Source of the DNA: Saccharothrix sp. NRRL B-16348
GTDB lineage: Bacteria; Actinomycetota; Actinomycetes; Mycobacteriales; Pseudonocardiaceae
Assembly (NCBI RefSeq): GCF_001280085.1
Contig: NZ_LGED01000203.1
Location: 17,704-81,703 of the forward strand
Reading direction: 5' to 3'
DNA: 64,000 nt
Shown: piece after piece, positions 1 to 8,423 of the stretch
Layout of the letters: each line of letters opens with the position of its first letter
Numbering within the stretch: position 1 is the first letter of the stretch
Program-made: the position numbers and the translations under genes
Notes under the pieces: generated by a model
Told to the model about the DNA's origin: nothing
The model's database searches: none
The model's input: the letters and a program-made list of their open reading frames with translations, nothing else

Positions 1-1295
1 TCGACGAACTCGCCGCCGGTCTGGCCAATCTCGTACGGGCCGGGCGTGGCCGACAGGTACACCGTCTGGCCGATCCGGTCGGCGAACTCCTCCCATGTCA
101 ACGGGCGGTTGTCCAGCGCGCTCGGCAGCCGGAAGCCGTGCTCGACCAGGTTGCGCTTGCGCGACGCGTCGCCCTCGTACATGCCGCCGATCTGCGGCAC
201 CGTCACGTGCGACTCGTCGATGACCAGCAGGAAGTCGTCCGGGAAGTAGTCGATGAGGGTCGCGGGCGCGGTGCCCGGGCCGCGGTCGTCGATGTGGCGC
301 GAGTAGTTCTCGATGCCGTTGCAGAAGCCGACCTGGCGCATCATCTCGATGTCGTACGCCGTGCGCATGCGCAGCCGCTGCGCCTCCAGCAGCTTGCCCT
401 GCCGCTCCAGGGTGGCCAGCCGCTCGGCCAGCTCGACCTCGATGTTGCGGATCGCCTTCTCCATGCGCTCCGGGCCCGCCACGTAGTGGGTGGCCGGGAA
501 GATGCGCAGCTCGTCCACCTCCTTGACCACGTCGCCGGTCAGGGGGTGCAGGTAGTAGAGCTTGTCGATCTCGTCGCCGAAGAACTCGACCCGCAGCGCC
601 AGCTCCTCGTACGCCGGGATGATCTCCACCGTGTCGCCGCGCACGCGGAACGTGCCGCGGTTGAACGCGATGTCGTTGCGCGTGTACTGGATGTCGACCA
701 ACGCCCGCAGCAGCAGGTCGCGCTCGACCTCGGCGCCGACCTCCAGCTTGATCGACCGGTCGAGGTACGACTGGGGCGTGCCGAGGCCGTAGATGCACGA
801 CACGGACGCGACCACGATCACGTCACGCCGGGTGAGCAGGCTCATCGTCGCCGAGTGGCGCAGCCGTTCGACGTCCTCGTTGACCGACGAGTCCTTCTCG
901 ATGTAGGTGTCGGTCTGCGGGATGTACGCCTCGGGCTGGTAGTAGTCGTAGTAGCTGACGAAGTACTCCACCGCGTTGTTCGGGAAGTAGCCCTTCAGCT
1001 CGTTCGCCAGCTGCGCGGCCAGCGTCTTGTTCGGCGCCATCACCAGCGTGGGCCGCTGCACCTTCTCGACCAGCCACGCCGTGGTGGCCGACTTGCCCGT
1101 GCCGGTCGCGCCGAGCAGCACGACGTCCTTCTCGCCGGCGCGGACGCGCTTCTCGAGCTCCGCGATCGCCGCGGGCTGGTCGCCCGCGGGCTGGTAGTCG
1201 CTGACCACGCGGAACTTCCCGTCGGTGCGGGGGATGTCACCGACGGGACGGTGCGACGAGTGCGCCTTGACCGGGATCTCGGTTGGGAAAGCCAC
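1..1295 (-). CDS. uvrB: UvrABC excinuclease subunit B, N-terminal part (3' end outside window)
   Basis: DNA helicase-like subunit of nucleotide excision repair; it is loaded on damage by UvrA, opens the strand pair and recruits UvrC. About 431 codons of the usual roughly 700 are present. Visible: Walker A GATGTGKS at residues 62-69, the [11 protein letters not shown] block, the beta-hairpin region [11 protein letters not shown] near 114-124 that clamps DNA, and the Walker B-type VIDESHVT. The GTG at 1295 is chosen because it begins [19 protein letters not shown] just before the first conserved block. It lies upstream of the coaE/rpsA/polA genes on the same strand, as in mycobacterial genomes. 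The helicase C-terminal domain and the UVR motif are beyond base 1. Identification is secure. Confidence 0.97.
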   Translation of the reverse strand, partial: MAFPTEIPVKAHSSHRPVGDIPRTDGKFRVVSDYQPAGDQPAAIAELEKRVRAGEKDVVLLGATGTGKSATTAWLVEKVQRPTLVMAPNKTLAAQLANELKGYFPNNAVEYFVSYYDYYQPEAYIPQTDTYIEKDSSVNEDVERLRHSATMSLLTRRDVIVVASVSCIYGLGTPQSYLDRSIKLEVGAEVERDLLLRALVDIQYTRNDIAFNRGTFRVRGDTVEIIPAYEELALRVEFFGDEIDKLYYLHPLTGDVVKEVDELRIFPATHYVAGPERMEKAIRNIEVELAERLATLERQGKLLEAQRLRMRTAYDIEMMRQVGFCNGIENYSRHIDDRGPGTAPATLIDYFPDDFLLVIDESHVTVPQIGGMYEGDASRKRNLVEHGFRLPSALDNRPLTWEEFADRIGQTVYLSATPGPYEIGQTGGEFV

Positions 1296-1357
1296 GGGTA
1301 CGACGGTACGCCGCGGGTACGACAATTTCCGATCCGGCCCAGGTCAGCGGGCCTTGA

Positions 1358-2689
1358 TCAGCAGTTGCAGTCACACCCGCAGCAGTCGCAGTTGCAGTCG
1401 CAGTTCGGGCCGCAGTCGCAGCCGTTGCACCACGCTTCACGCGGCTTGCCGCTGAACGGGCCGGGGTACGGGTCGCGGCAGCAGTACTGGCACGTGCCGC
1501 ACTGGTACAGCACGGCGAGGCAGCCCAGGATCGCGCCGCGGGTCACCGGCGGCGTCTTCAGCTTCGGCCAGCACCACAGCCCGCTGCCGGGAGGGGGCGG
1601 CCCGTCGCCGCGCTTGCCCTTCCTGCCGCCCTTGGGCGGGTCGGGCGGACCACCGTGACCGGGCGCGGAGGGCGGCGGCACGTGACCGGGAGGCGGCACG
1701 CTGCCGGGGTGCGGGCCGGGCTGCCCGTAGGGGCCGTGCGGTCCGGGCTGGGCGGGCGGCGGGTACATCCCCGGCGCGGGCTGCCAGCCGGGCGGCGGGG
1801 GCGGGTTGTGCGGACCCGGCCCGTGCGAGTGCGAGTGCGTGTGCGGGTCGCCGAACGCCCGCCGGATCGACTCGCGCAGCTCGTGCGCCAGCAGCACGTG
1901 CACCAGCCGGTCGTCGGCGAACTCCACCTCCGCCATCGCGAGCTTGATGCCCAACGCCGCGTCCTCGCACAGCCGCCGCGCCTCGTCCAACGTGGTGCCG
2001 GTCGCGACGAGGGGGTTCCACGCGCCGGACGCCCGGTCGGCGTCCAGGTCCTCCACCGCGTCCAGCAGGTGCGCCATCCGCCCGAACAGCCTGCCGACCT
2101 CGCGCAGCGGCGCCGCGTTGCCCGGCCGCCCGGCCAGCACCGCGGTCTGCGCCACGGCCTCGCCCGCCGCCGTCTCGGTCGGCTCCGTCACGGTCAGCAC
2201 CGACGCGCCGAGGCCCGCCGCGGCCTCCACCGACGACTGCCGCCGCACGGCGTCCACCAGCACCGCCGTGTCGAAACCCAGGTCGAGCCCCGTCTCCGAG
2301 GCCTGCGCCGCCCACCGCCGCGCCACCTGCCTGCCGACACCGCGCATCGGGGCCCGCGCGAACACGCCGTCGCCGTCGGACACGTGGTCACCGACCTTCG
2401 CCGACGCCAGCACCAGGGACACCGACGCGGCCAAGCGCGCTCCCATGCCCACGGCGACGTCCGCCGACTGCATGCCCCTCAAGGCGCACGGCCCGGCGGA
2501 CCGCCGCGACCGTCCGACCTGGGCCTCCACCAGCGCGGAGATGACCAGGCCGTCGTAGTTGGTGACCACGCGGGCCAGGTGGCCGTGGTCGTCGCGCAGC
2601 GCCAGGCACAGCCCGCACAGGTGCGCGAGCCACGACTCGCGCAGCTCAGGGCCCAGACGGTTGCGGCAGGGGCGGATGATGCCGAACAT
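1358..2689 (-). CDS. DUF5685 family protein with Pro/Gly linker and Cys-rich tail
   Basis: 443 residues. The N-terminal 280 or so match the layout of actinobacterial DUF5685 proteins: MFGIIRPCR start, a CGLC pair near residue 25, LALRDDHGH and TNYDGL. A long low-complexity linker rich in Pro, Gly and His follows (about 285-370, including a HTHSHSHG stretch). The last roughly 75 residues hold 17 cysteines, mostly as CxC and CC pairs, ending in CDCCGCDCNC. Such spacing would suit metal or Fe-S binding, or disulfide packing, but this is inference. There is no signal peptide. One hydrophobic patch (ILGCLAVLYQC) near 385 could insert in the membrane. The gene is divergent from the DUF402 gene at 2747. 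The family has no firmly established biochemical role that I know. Confidence 0.85.
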   Translation of the reverse strand: MFGIIRPCRNRLGPELRESWLAHLCGLCLALRDDHGHLARVVTNYDGLVISALVEAQVGRSRRSAGPCALRGMQSADVAVGMGARLAASVSLVLASAKVGDHVSDGDGVFARAPMRGVGRQVARRWAAQASETGLDLGFDTAVLVDAVRRQSSVEAAAGLGASVLTVTEPTETAAGEAVAQTAVLAGRPGNAAPLREVGRLFGRMAHLLDAVEDLDADRASGAWNPLVATGTTLDEARRLCEDAALGIKLAMAEVEFADDRLVHVLLAHELRESIRRAFGDPHTHSHSHGPGPHNPPPPPGWQPAPGMYPPPAQPGPHGPYGQPGPHPGSVPPPGHVPPPSAPGHGGPPDPPKGGRKGKRGDGPPPPGSGLWCWPKLKTPPVTRGAILGCLAVLYQCGTCQYCCRDPYPGPFSGKPREAWCNGCDCGPNCDCNCDCCGCDCNC

Positions 2690-2746
2690 GGCGGGAAGAG
2701 TAAGCGATCATCCTACTTTCGGGTGACAGAAAGGGGCGTTCCGCCG

Positions 2747-3310
2747 ATGTCGGTGCCTAAGGTCGGCGCTGTGACGTCGAGCGCCACCGGGACACGCATG
2801 CACATCCACCCGCCGAAGATCGAGTACTTCGACCTCGACGCGAAGAGCAACACCGACCCCAAGGGTCACCTGCGCGGCGTCGAGGAGTACCGGCTGACCG
2901 GGCACGGCCTCTACATGTACCGCCCGGTGACCGGCCACCCGCACCTGTCCCACTTCGAGTCGTGGCTGCTGCCCGCGCACGGCCTGCGCGTCACCCGGCA
3001 GTCGTGGCACCCGGGCCACGAGCGCGACTACGACCTGTACGTGGACGTGGTCGAGATCAGCTCCAGCGGCTCGGTGTGGAAGACCGTCGACCTGTACCTC
3101 GACCTGGTCGTGCGCACGGGTCGCAGCGTGACCGTGCTGGACACCGACGAGCTGCTGACGGCGCTCGACCACGGGCTCATCCAGGCCGACCGGGCGCAGT
3201 GGGCGCTGGAGACGACGTACCGCGCGGTGGCCGGCATCGCCGCGCACGGTCACGACGCGGTGCGCTGGCTCGCGGCCCAGGGAACGATCACCACCTGGCG
3301 TCGGCGGTAA
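2747..3310 (+). CDS. DUF402 domain protein (putative nucleotide phosphatase-like)
   Basis: 187 residues from ATG 2747, which follows an AAAGGGG ribosome site at about 10 bases. GTG 2771 or ATG 2798 (MHIHPPKIEYF) could also start the conserved part. The core has the DUF402 signature: GLYMYRPVTG, SWLLP, DYDLYVDVVEI, VDLYLDLVV and VLDTDELLTAL. The acidic residues in the last three blocks are those that bind metal in characterised DUF402 enzymes such as staphylococcal Ntdp and FomD. The likely role is hydrolysis of a nucleoside di/triphosphate or related phosphoester; the substrate is unknown. A shorter paralogue follows at 3447. Family assignment is firm, function is inference. Confidence 0.85.
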   Translation: MSVPKVGAVTSSATGTRMHIHPPKIEYFDLDAKSNTDPKGHLRGVEEYRLTGHGLYMYRPVTGHPHLSHFESWLLPAHGLRVTRQSWHPGHERDYDLYVDVVEISSSGSVWKTVDLYLDLVVRTGRSVTVLDTDELLTALDHGLIQADRAQWALETTYRAVAGIAAHGHDAVRWLAAQGTITTWRRR

Positions 3311-3446
3311 TACAGACCGTCACACTTGCAGGTCAACCGCCATCGGTGTCCGTCACCTGATAGAGACCGCTTACCACACAGACCGTGATGTAACGAATCG
3401 AACCGGATAGTTACCCGGAGCACACTTCCGGCTACCCTCGGGTCGC

Positions 3447-3965
3447 GTGGGAGCGGTCATCACACCTCAGCTCGTCGACGTGGTCGACACCGTCAGCGCA
3501 GTTCGCAGCTACTCCAGCGGCATGTCGCGGCACCTGTCGACGTGCCGGGTGGAGCCCTGGGGACTGCGCCTGGAGTGCCCGACGCCGGAGGACCCGTTCT
3601 CCGATTCGGAGGTCACCTGGTTGATGCCCGCGCTCGGACTGCGGCTCACGCACCAGCGACCCCGGTCCAGACACGCGCGCAGCGGCCCGAGCGTGCTCAG
3701 CGCGGTCCGCGTGCAGCGCGACGGCCGCGCGTGGCGCACCACCGACCTCCTGCTCGGCCTGGCCGTGCCCGGCGGCACCACCGCGCGGATCGTGCGCTGC
3801 GAGGAGTTCGCCGCCGCCGTCGCCGGACGCGTCCTCGGCCCCGGCGACGCCGACCAGGCGCTGCGCATCGTGCACCGGACCCTGGAGGAGGTCAGCCTCC
3901 ACCGGCACGACCTCGGCTCGTGGCTGACCCACCGGGGCATCTACGACGTCTGGCCCTCCCTGTAG
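3447..3965 (+). CDS. Degenerate DUF402 paralogue
   Basis: 172 residues from GTG 3447. It aligns by eye with the upstream DUF402 protein: RVEPWGLRLECP against the GLYMYRPVTG region, WLMPALGLRLTHQRP against SWLLPAHGLRVTRQ, and a shared C-terminal GSWLTHRG against RWLAAQG. The metal-binding acidic motifs are lost: where the paralogue has DLYLDLVV and DTDELL, this one has DLLLGLAV and RCEEFA. It may be a catalytically dead partner or regulator of the first copy. The end overlaps the convergent coaE gene by 25 bp (3941-3965). There are 136 bp between the two paralogues, holding no clear terminator. Confidence 0.75.
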   Translation: MGAVITPQLVDVVDTVSAVRSYSSGMSRHLSTCRVEPWGLRLECPTPEDPFSDSEVTWLMPALGLRLTHQRPRSRHARSGPSVLSAVRVQRDGRAWRTTDLLLGLAVPGGTTARIVRCEEFAAAVAGRVLGPGDADQALRIVHRTLEEVSLHRHDLGSWLTHRGIYDVWPSL

Positions 3966-5116
3966 AAGGCGTCCACCCGCGCGGTCGCGGCGGCCATCCA
4001 CGGCTCCTTCGACTCGCCGTAGGCGAAGCCCTCCGCGTCACCCCGGTGCTTCTCCGCCATCTCCAGCTTCATCGCCGCGTACTCGTCCCGCGCCACGGCG
4101 TCGGCCCGCAGCCAGTCGCGGAACCGCAGCGCCCAGTTCCACGCCGGACCGCCCTCGACCCGGACGTGCAGGTTGACCCGCCGTCCCGGATCCGCGCCCG
4201 CGTGCAGCCTCTTGTGCCAGTCCTCCGGCGCGTCGCCCTCGTACCTCACGCTGTCCTCAAGGTCGCCCAGGCACGGGAAACCCGCCTGCGCCAACGCCTC
4301 CTCCAGCTCCGCCGCCTCCGCCAACGACGTCACGCCGAGCTGGAAGTCCAGCACGTCCTTGGCCGCGAGACCGGGCACCGACGTGGAGCCGATGTGCTCG
4401 ACCGTGCGGCCACCGGCGGCCAGCCGGATGCGTGCCGCGACCCGTGCCGCCTGGACGGGCCACGTCTCGTCGTACGGCACCACGATCGGGGCGCCGCCGG
4501 CGTAGCGGCGCAGCCTGACGTTCGACTCGTACCGCACCAGCCGGTCCGCCCACAGCGCGTCCACCTGCGCCAGCACCAGGTCGGGCGTGCCCGAGTTGTC
4601 CAGCCACACGTCCGCGACGGCCCGGCGGCGCGCGTCGTCGGCCTGCGCGGCGACGCGGCGGCGCGCGTCGTCCTCCGCCATGCCGCGGTCGCGCAGCCGG
4701 ACGAGCCGCTGGTCGAGGTCCGCGTGCACGATCACCACCAGGTGGTACAGCGGCGCCATGTCCTTCTCCACCAGCAACGGGACGTCGTGCACGACGATCG
4801 CGTCCTCGGCCGCGGCGGCGATCAGCTCGCCCGTGCGGGCGGCGATCTTCGGGTGCGTGATGCCGTTGAGCGTGGTCAGGGCCTGTTCGTCGCCGAAGAC
4901 CTTCGCCGCGAGCGCGGGCCGGTCCAGCGTGCCGTCCGCGGCGAGGACGTCCGCACCGAACGCCTCCACGACCTCCCGCAGGCCGTCGGTGCCGGGTTCG
5001 AGCACCTCGCGGGCCAGCCGGTCGGCGTCGATCACCACCGCGCCGTGTTCGGCGAGCCTGCCCGCCACCGTCGACTTGCCCGACCCGATGCCCCCGGAGA
5101 GCCCCACTCGCAACAT
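3941..5116 (-). CDS. coaE: Dephospho-CoA kinase fused to GrpB/UPF0157 domain
   Basis: 391 residues from ATG 5116 (MLRVGLSGGIGSGKST). The N-terminal 200 residues are CoaE: P-loop GGIGSGKS at 7-14, VIDADRLAREV, a GITHPKI block and the lid region with many Arg. This enzyme phosphorylates dephospho-CoA with ATP, the last step of CoA synthesis. The C-terminal part (about 210-391) is a GrpB/UPF0157 domain: VVPYDETWPVQA, TVEHIGSTSVPGLAAKDVLDF and RDWLRADA. This fusion is common in actinobacteria; the role of the second half is unproven (it has a nucleotidyltransferase-like fold). The lipoprotein gene ends 28 bp upstream on the same strand, so they may be cotranscribed. Confidence 0.95.
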   Translation of the reverse strand: MLRVGLSGGIGSGKSTVAGRLAEHGAVVIDADRLAREVLEPGTDGLREVVEAFGADVLAADGTLDRPALAAKVFGDEQALTTLNGITHPKIAARTGELIAAAAEDAIVVHDVPLLVEKDMAPLYHLVVIVHADLDQRLVRLRDRGMAEDDARRRVAAQADDARRRAVADVWLDNSGTPDLVLAQVDALWADRLVRYESNVRLRRYAGGAPIVVPYDETWPVQAARVAARIRLAAGGRTVEHIGSTSVPGLAAKDVLDFQLGVTSLAEAAELEEALAQAGFPCLGDLEDSVRYEGDAPEDWHKRLHAGADPGRRVNLHVRVEGGPAWNWALRFRDWLRADAVARDEYAAMKLEMAEKHRGDAEGFAYGESKEPWMAAATARVDAFYREGQTS

Positions 5117-5144
5117 GGCGACCAGCCTGCCACGCGGCGGATCT

Positions 5145-5759
5145 TCAGGCGCCCTCAATAGGTGTCATGGACTGCTGGGCGACGGCGGCGAGGAAGCCGC
5201 CGATCGCGTCGTCCGGCAGCACGCCGACCTTCGCCCGGGCCACGAACGTGGTCTTGCCGAGCCAGCCGACGAGCAGCCGCTCGTCCTTGGCGCTGATCAG
5301 CTGGCCCTTCCGCTTGCCGACGTCGACCTCGCGGACGGTCGCGCCGTCCTCGCGCTCGGCGGCCACGCTGTCGGCGACCCGGGCGGCGGCCGTCGGCTCG
5401 TCGGTGTACGTGGCCAGGCCGATGACGACGGGCGCGGCGGCGATCGGCTGCCGCTCGGGCACGCCGTAGTAACAGTCGATCTTGCCGGTGCGGCCGAGCG
5501 ACGGTTCCGGGATGCCGATGATGGTCTTCAGCTCGCCGGGCAGCTCGCGGCCGAGCTTCTGGTGGAACAGCTCGACCGGGATGACCAGCTCGCAGTCGTC
5601 CGGCAGCGGCCGGTCCGTCATCTGGGGTATCCGGCTGAACGACGTCGGCGGCACGATCGTCGGGATCTGCGGCTGCGCGACGGGCTGCGTCGCCACGGCC
5701 GAGCAGCCCGCGCACGCGAGCACCACCATCGCCGCCAACACCGCCGTCCGCATGCCCAT
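5145..5759 (-). CDS. Putative lipoprotein, secreted
   Basis: 204 residues. The N-terminus MGMRTAVLAAMVVLACAGC is a short lipoprotein signal with two candidate lipobox cysteines (VLAC or ACAGC). The mature part is soluble and about 185 residues long, with two further cysteines (DDCELV and IDCYYG), which may form a disulfide. The layout (ITTY-like beta blocks, a closing amphipathic helix AAVAQQS) is reminiscent of small actinobacterial DUF3558-type lipoproteins, which often lie beside housekeeping genes, but I cannot confirm the family. It lies between rpsA and coaE on the same strand, with a strong hairpin between it and rpsA, so it probably uses its own promoter or partial read-through. Confidence 0.8.
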   Translation of the reverse strand: MGMRTAVLAAMVVLACAGCSAVATQPVAQPQIPTIVPPTSFSRIPQMTDRPLPDDCELVIPVELFHQKLGRELPGELKTIIGIPEPSLGRTGKIDCYYGVPERQPIAAAPVVIGLATYTDEPTAAARVADSVAAEREDGATVREVDVGKRKGQLISAKDERLLVGWLGKTTFVARAKVGVLPDDAIGGFLAAVAQQSMTPIEGA

Positions 5760-5807
5760 AGCATTCTCAATTTAGCGCACGGCGACGCCACGCACCCCCG
5801 AAGGAGT

Positions 5808-5859
5808 GAACGACGATCGCCCCCCGCCCGAGGTGGGCGAGGGGCGATCAGTGTCGTTC
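5808..5859. terminator. Hairpin terminator downstream of rpsA
   Basis: Nested inverted repeat: GAACGAC...GTCGTTC outside and GATCGCCCC...GGGGCGATC inside, with a further GCCC/GGGC at the loop. It sits 34 bp after the rpsA stop codon on the minus strand and lacks a long U tract, as is usual in actinomycetes. It should end rpsA transcripts before the lipoprotein gene. Confidence 0.8.
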
Positions 5860-5893
5860 AGTCTGCCGGCGAGGATCCGCCGACCGGTGCTGC

Positions 5894-7390
5894 TCAGGCG
5901 CCGCCCGACAGCTTCTCGCGGAGCGCGGCCAGCTGCTCGTCGCTGGCCAGGGTGCCGCCGGCCTGAGCCGGGGCGCCCGTGCTGGACGAGGTCGCGGCGG
6001 CCGGAGCCTCGCCACCGGAGGAGTAGTTCGTCTCCCCGGCGGCCTCTTCCTCGGCCGCGGCGGCCTTGGCCACCTGCTTCATGTGGGCCTCGTAGCGCGT
6101 GTGGGCCTCGGCGTACTGCCGCTCCCACTCCTCGCGCTGCTTGTCGAAGCCTTCCTGCCACTCCTGGGTCTCCGGGTCGAAGCCCTCGGGGTAGATGTAG
6201 TTCCCCTGGTCGTCGTACTCGGCGGCCATGCCGTACTGGGTCGGGTCGAACTCGGAGTCGACCGTGAAGCCCTCGTTGGCCTGCTTGAGCGACAGCGAGA
6301 TGCGGCGGCGGTCCAGGTCGATGTCGATGACCTTGACCATGACGTCGTCGCCGACCTGCACGACCTGCTCCGGGATCTCGACGTGGCGCTCGGCCAGCTC
6401 GGAGATGTGGACCAGGCCCTCGATGCCCTCGTCCACCCGGACGAACGCGCCGAACGGGACGAGCTTGGTGACCTTGCCCGGCACGATCTGGCCGATCGCG
6501 TGGGTGCGGGCGAACTGGCGCCACGGGTCTTCCTGCGTCGCCTTGAGCGACAGCGACACGCGCTCGCGCTCCATGTCGACGTCCAGGACCTCGACCGTGA
6601 CCTCCTGGCCGACCTCGACGACCTCGGAGGGGTGGTCGATGTGCTTCCAGGACAGCTCCGAGACGTGCACCAGGCCGTCCACGCCACCCAGGTCCACGAA
6701 GGCACCGAAGTTGACGATGGAGGACACGACGCCCTTGCGGACCTGGCCCTTCTGCAGCTGGTTGAGGAACTCGCTGCGGACCTCGGACTGGGTCTGCTCC
6801 AGCCACGCGCGGCGGGACAGGACCACGTTGTTGCGGTTCTTGTCCAGCTCGATGATCTTGGCTTCGAGCTCGCGGCCGACGTACGGCTGGAGGTCGCGGA
6901 CGCGGCGCATCTCGACGAGGGAGGCGGGGAGGAAGCCCCGCAGGCCGATGTCCAGGATGAGGCCGCCCTTGACGACCTCGATGACCGTGCCCTTGACGGG
7001 CTCGTCCTTCTCCTTGAGCGCCTCGATGGTGCCCCAGGCGCGCTCGTACTGCGCGCGCTTCTTGGAGAGGATCAGCCGACCTTCCTTGTCCTCCTTCTGG
7101 AGAACAAGAGCCTCGACCTCGTCACCAACCTTGACGACCTCGTTGGGGTCGACGTCGTGCTTGATCGACAACTCGCGCGAGGGGATGACGCCCTCGGTCT
7201 TGTAGCCGATGTCGAGCAGGACCTCGTCCCGGTCGACCTTGACGATGGTGCCCTCGACGATATCGCCGTCGTTGAAGTACTTGATCGTCTTGTCGATAGC
7301 AGCGAGGAAGTCCTCCTCCGTCCCGATATCGTTGATGGCGACCTGCTTCGGCGCAGCGGCAACCGGGACAGTGGTGGTGTCGGTGGACAT
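5894..7390 (-). CDS. rpsA: 30S ribosomal protein S1
   Basis: 498 residues from ATG 7390. Four S1 RNA-binding repeats are visible, beginning near residues 42 (GDIVEGTIVKV), 127 (VKGTVIEVVKGG), 214 (VRKGVVSSIVNFGAFVDLGG) and 299 (VPGKVTKLVPFGAFVRVDEG). This is the actinobacterial form, shorter than the six-repeat E. coli protein. S1 binds mRNA leaders and helps initiation and trans-translation. The C-terminal 120 residues are acidic, Glu/Ala-rich and variable. The gene faces away from the methyltransferase gene at 7583; the 192 bp between them must hold its promoter. Identification is secure. Confidence 0.98.
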   Translation of the reverse strand: MSTDTTTVPVAAAPKQVAINDIGTEEDFLAAIDKTIKYFNDGDIVEGTIVKVDRDEVLLDIGYKTEGVIPSRELSIKHDVDPNEVVKVGDEVEALVLQKEDKEGRLILSKKRAQYERAWGTIEALKEKDEPVKGTVIEVVKGGLILDIGLRGFLPASLVEMRRVRDLQPYVGRELEAKIIELDKNRNNVVLSRRAWLEQTQSEVRSEFLNQLQKGQVRKGVVSSIVNFGAFVDLGGVDGLVHVSELSWKHIDHPSEVVEVGQEVTVEVLDVDMERERVSLSLKATQEDPWRQFARTHAIGQIVPGKVTKLVPFGAFVRVDEGIEGLVHISELAERHVEIPEQVVQVGDDVMVKVIDIDLDRRRISLSLKQANEGFTVDSEFDPTQYGMAAEYDDQGNYIYPEGFDPETQEWQEGFDKQREEWERQYAEAHTRYEAHMKQVAKAAAAEEEAAGETNYSSGGEAPAAATSSSTGAPAQAGGTLASDEQLAALREKLSGGA

Positions 7391-7582
7391 TAGGTAGGTG
7401 GCTCCGGTACGGATTGGGGTTTGTGGCCTGCGGGTTCAACGCTACGCGGAGGGCACGCCCGACCGCGAAGACCGACTCACCAAGTGATCACCGATCGCAG
7501 GACAGCGCGAACCCACTACGCGGGCGATATCGTACGCGGCCGGAAGCCCGCCGGGCAAACCGGCACCCTTGAATGGAGCAGT

Positions 7583-8413
7583 GTGTCCGACCAGCACGCG
7601 AGCGCGGAACAGGCGCTCGGCACGACCGGCATCGCCAAGCGGGGCGTCGACGCGGCCGAGTCGCGCGCGGCCAACCGGATGTGGTGGGACGCCGACGCCG
7701 ACGACTACCACGCCGAGCACGGCGACTTCCTCGGCGCGGCCGACTTCGTGTGGTGCCCCGAGGGCGTCCGCGAGGAAGACGCCGGCTACCTCGGTGACCT
7801 GCGCGGACGTCGCGTGCTGGAGGTCGGCTGCGGCTCCGCGCCGTGCGCCAGGTGGCTGACGTCGCGGGGCGCGCACGCGGTGGCGTTCGACATCTCGGCC
7901 GGGATGCTGCGGCACGCGGTGGCGGCGAACGCGGCGACCGGCGTGACCGTGCCGCTGGTGCAGGCCAGCGCCGACCAGCTGCCGTTCGCGTCGGGCAGCT
8001 TCGACGCGGCCTGCTCGGCGTTCGGCGCGGTGCCGTTCGTGGCGGACGTGGGCGAGGTGTTCGGGGAGGTCGCGCGGGTGCTGCGGCCGGGCGCGCCGTG
8101 GGTGTTCTCGGTGACTCACCCGATCCGGTGGATTTTCCCGGACGACCCGGGACCGGGTGGGCTGACCGTCACCCAGTCGTACTTCGACCGGACGCCGTAC
8201 GTGGAGGTCGACGACACCGGCCGGGCCACGTACGTGGAGCACCACCGGACCACCGGGGACTACGTGCGGGCGCTCGTCGGTGCGGGCCTGGAGCTGGTGG
8301 ACGTGGTGGAGCCGGAGTGGCCCGCCGGGCACACCCGCACGTGGGGGCAGTGGAGCCCGCTGCGCGGCAGGCTGTTCCCGGGCACCGCGATCTTCCGCAC
8401 CCGAAAGCCGTAA
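7583..8413 (+). CDS. Class I SAM-dependent methyltransferase
   Basis: 276 residues from GTG 7583. Motif I is VLEVGCGSAPCARWL (SAM-binding Gly loop) near residue 78, followed by the acidic AFDISAGML (motif II), ASADQLPFASGSFD (motif III/IV) and FGEVARVLRPGAPWVFSVTHP. This is the Methyltransf_11 pattern of ubiquinone/menaquinone or small-molecule methyltransferases; substrate unknown. The N-terminal block (NRMWWDADADDYHAEHGDFLG) is typical of a conserved actinobacterial family found next to rpsA. The acetyltransferase gene starts 11 bp after its stop, suggesting one transcript. Confidence 0.92.
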   Translation: MSDQHASAEQALGTTGIAKRGVDAAESRAANRMWWDADADDYHAEHGDFLGAADFVWCPEGVREEDAGYLGDLRGRRVLEVGCGSAPCARWLTSRGAHAVAFDISAGMLRHAVAANAATGVTVPLVQASADQLPFASGSFDAACSAFGAVPFVADVGEVFGEVARVLRPGAPWVFSVTHPIRWIFPDDPGPGGLTVTQSYFDRTPYVEVDDTGRATYVEHHRTTGDYVRALVGAGLELVDVVEPEWPAGHTRTWGQWSPLRGRLFPGTAIFRTRKP

Positions 8414-8423
8414 CCTGCCAGGC

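Noticed and set aside
138..1658. A 506-residue open frame on the plus strand
   Set aside because: It lies antisense to uvrB and the DUF5685 gene and has low-complexity Arg/Ala/Val content, the sign of a shadow ORF in GC-rich DNA.
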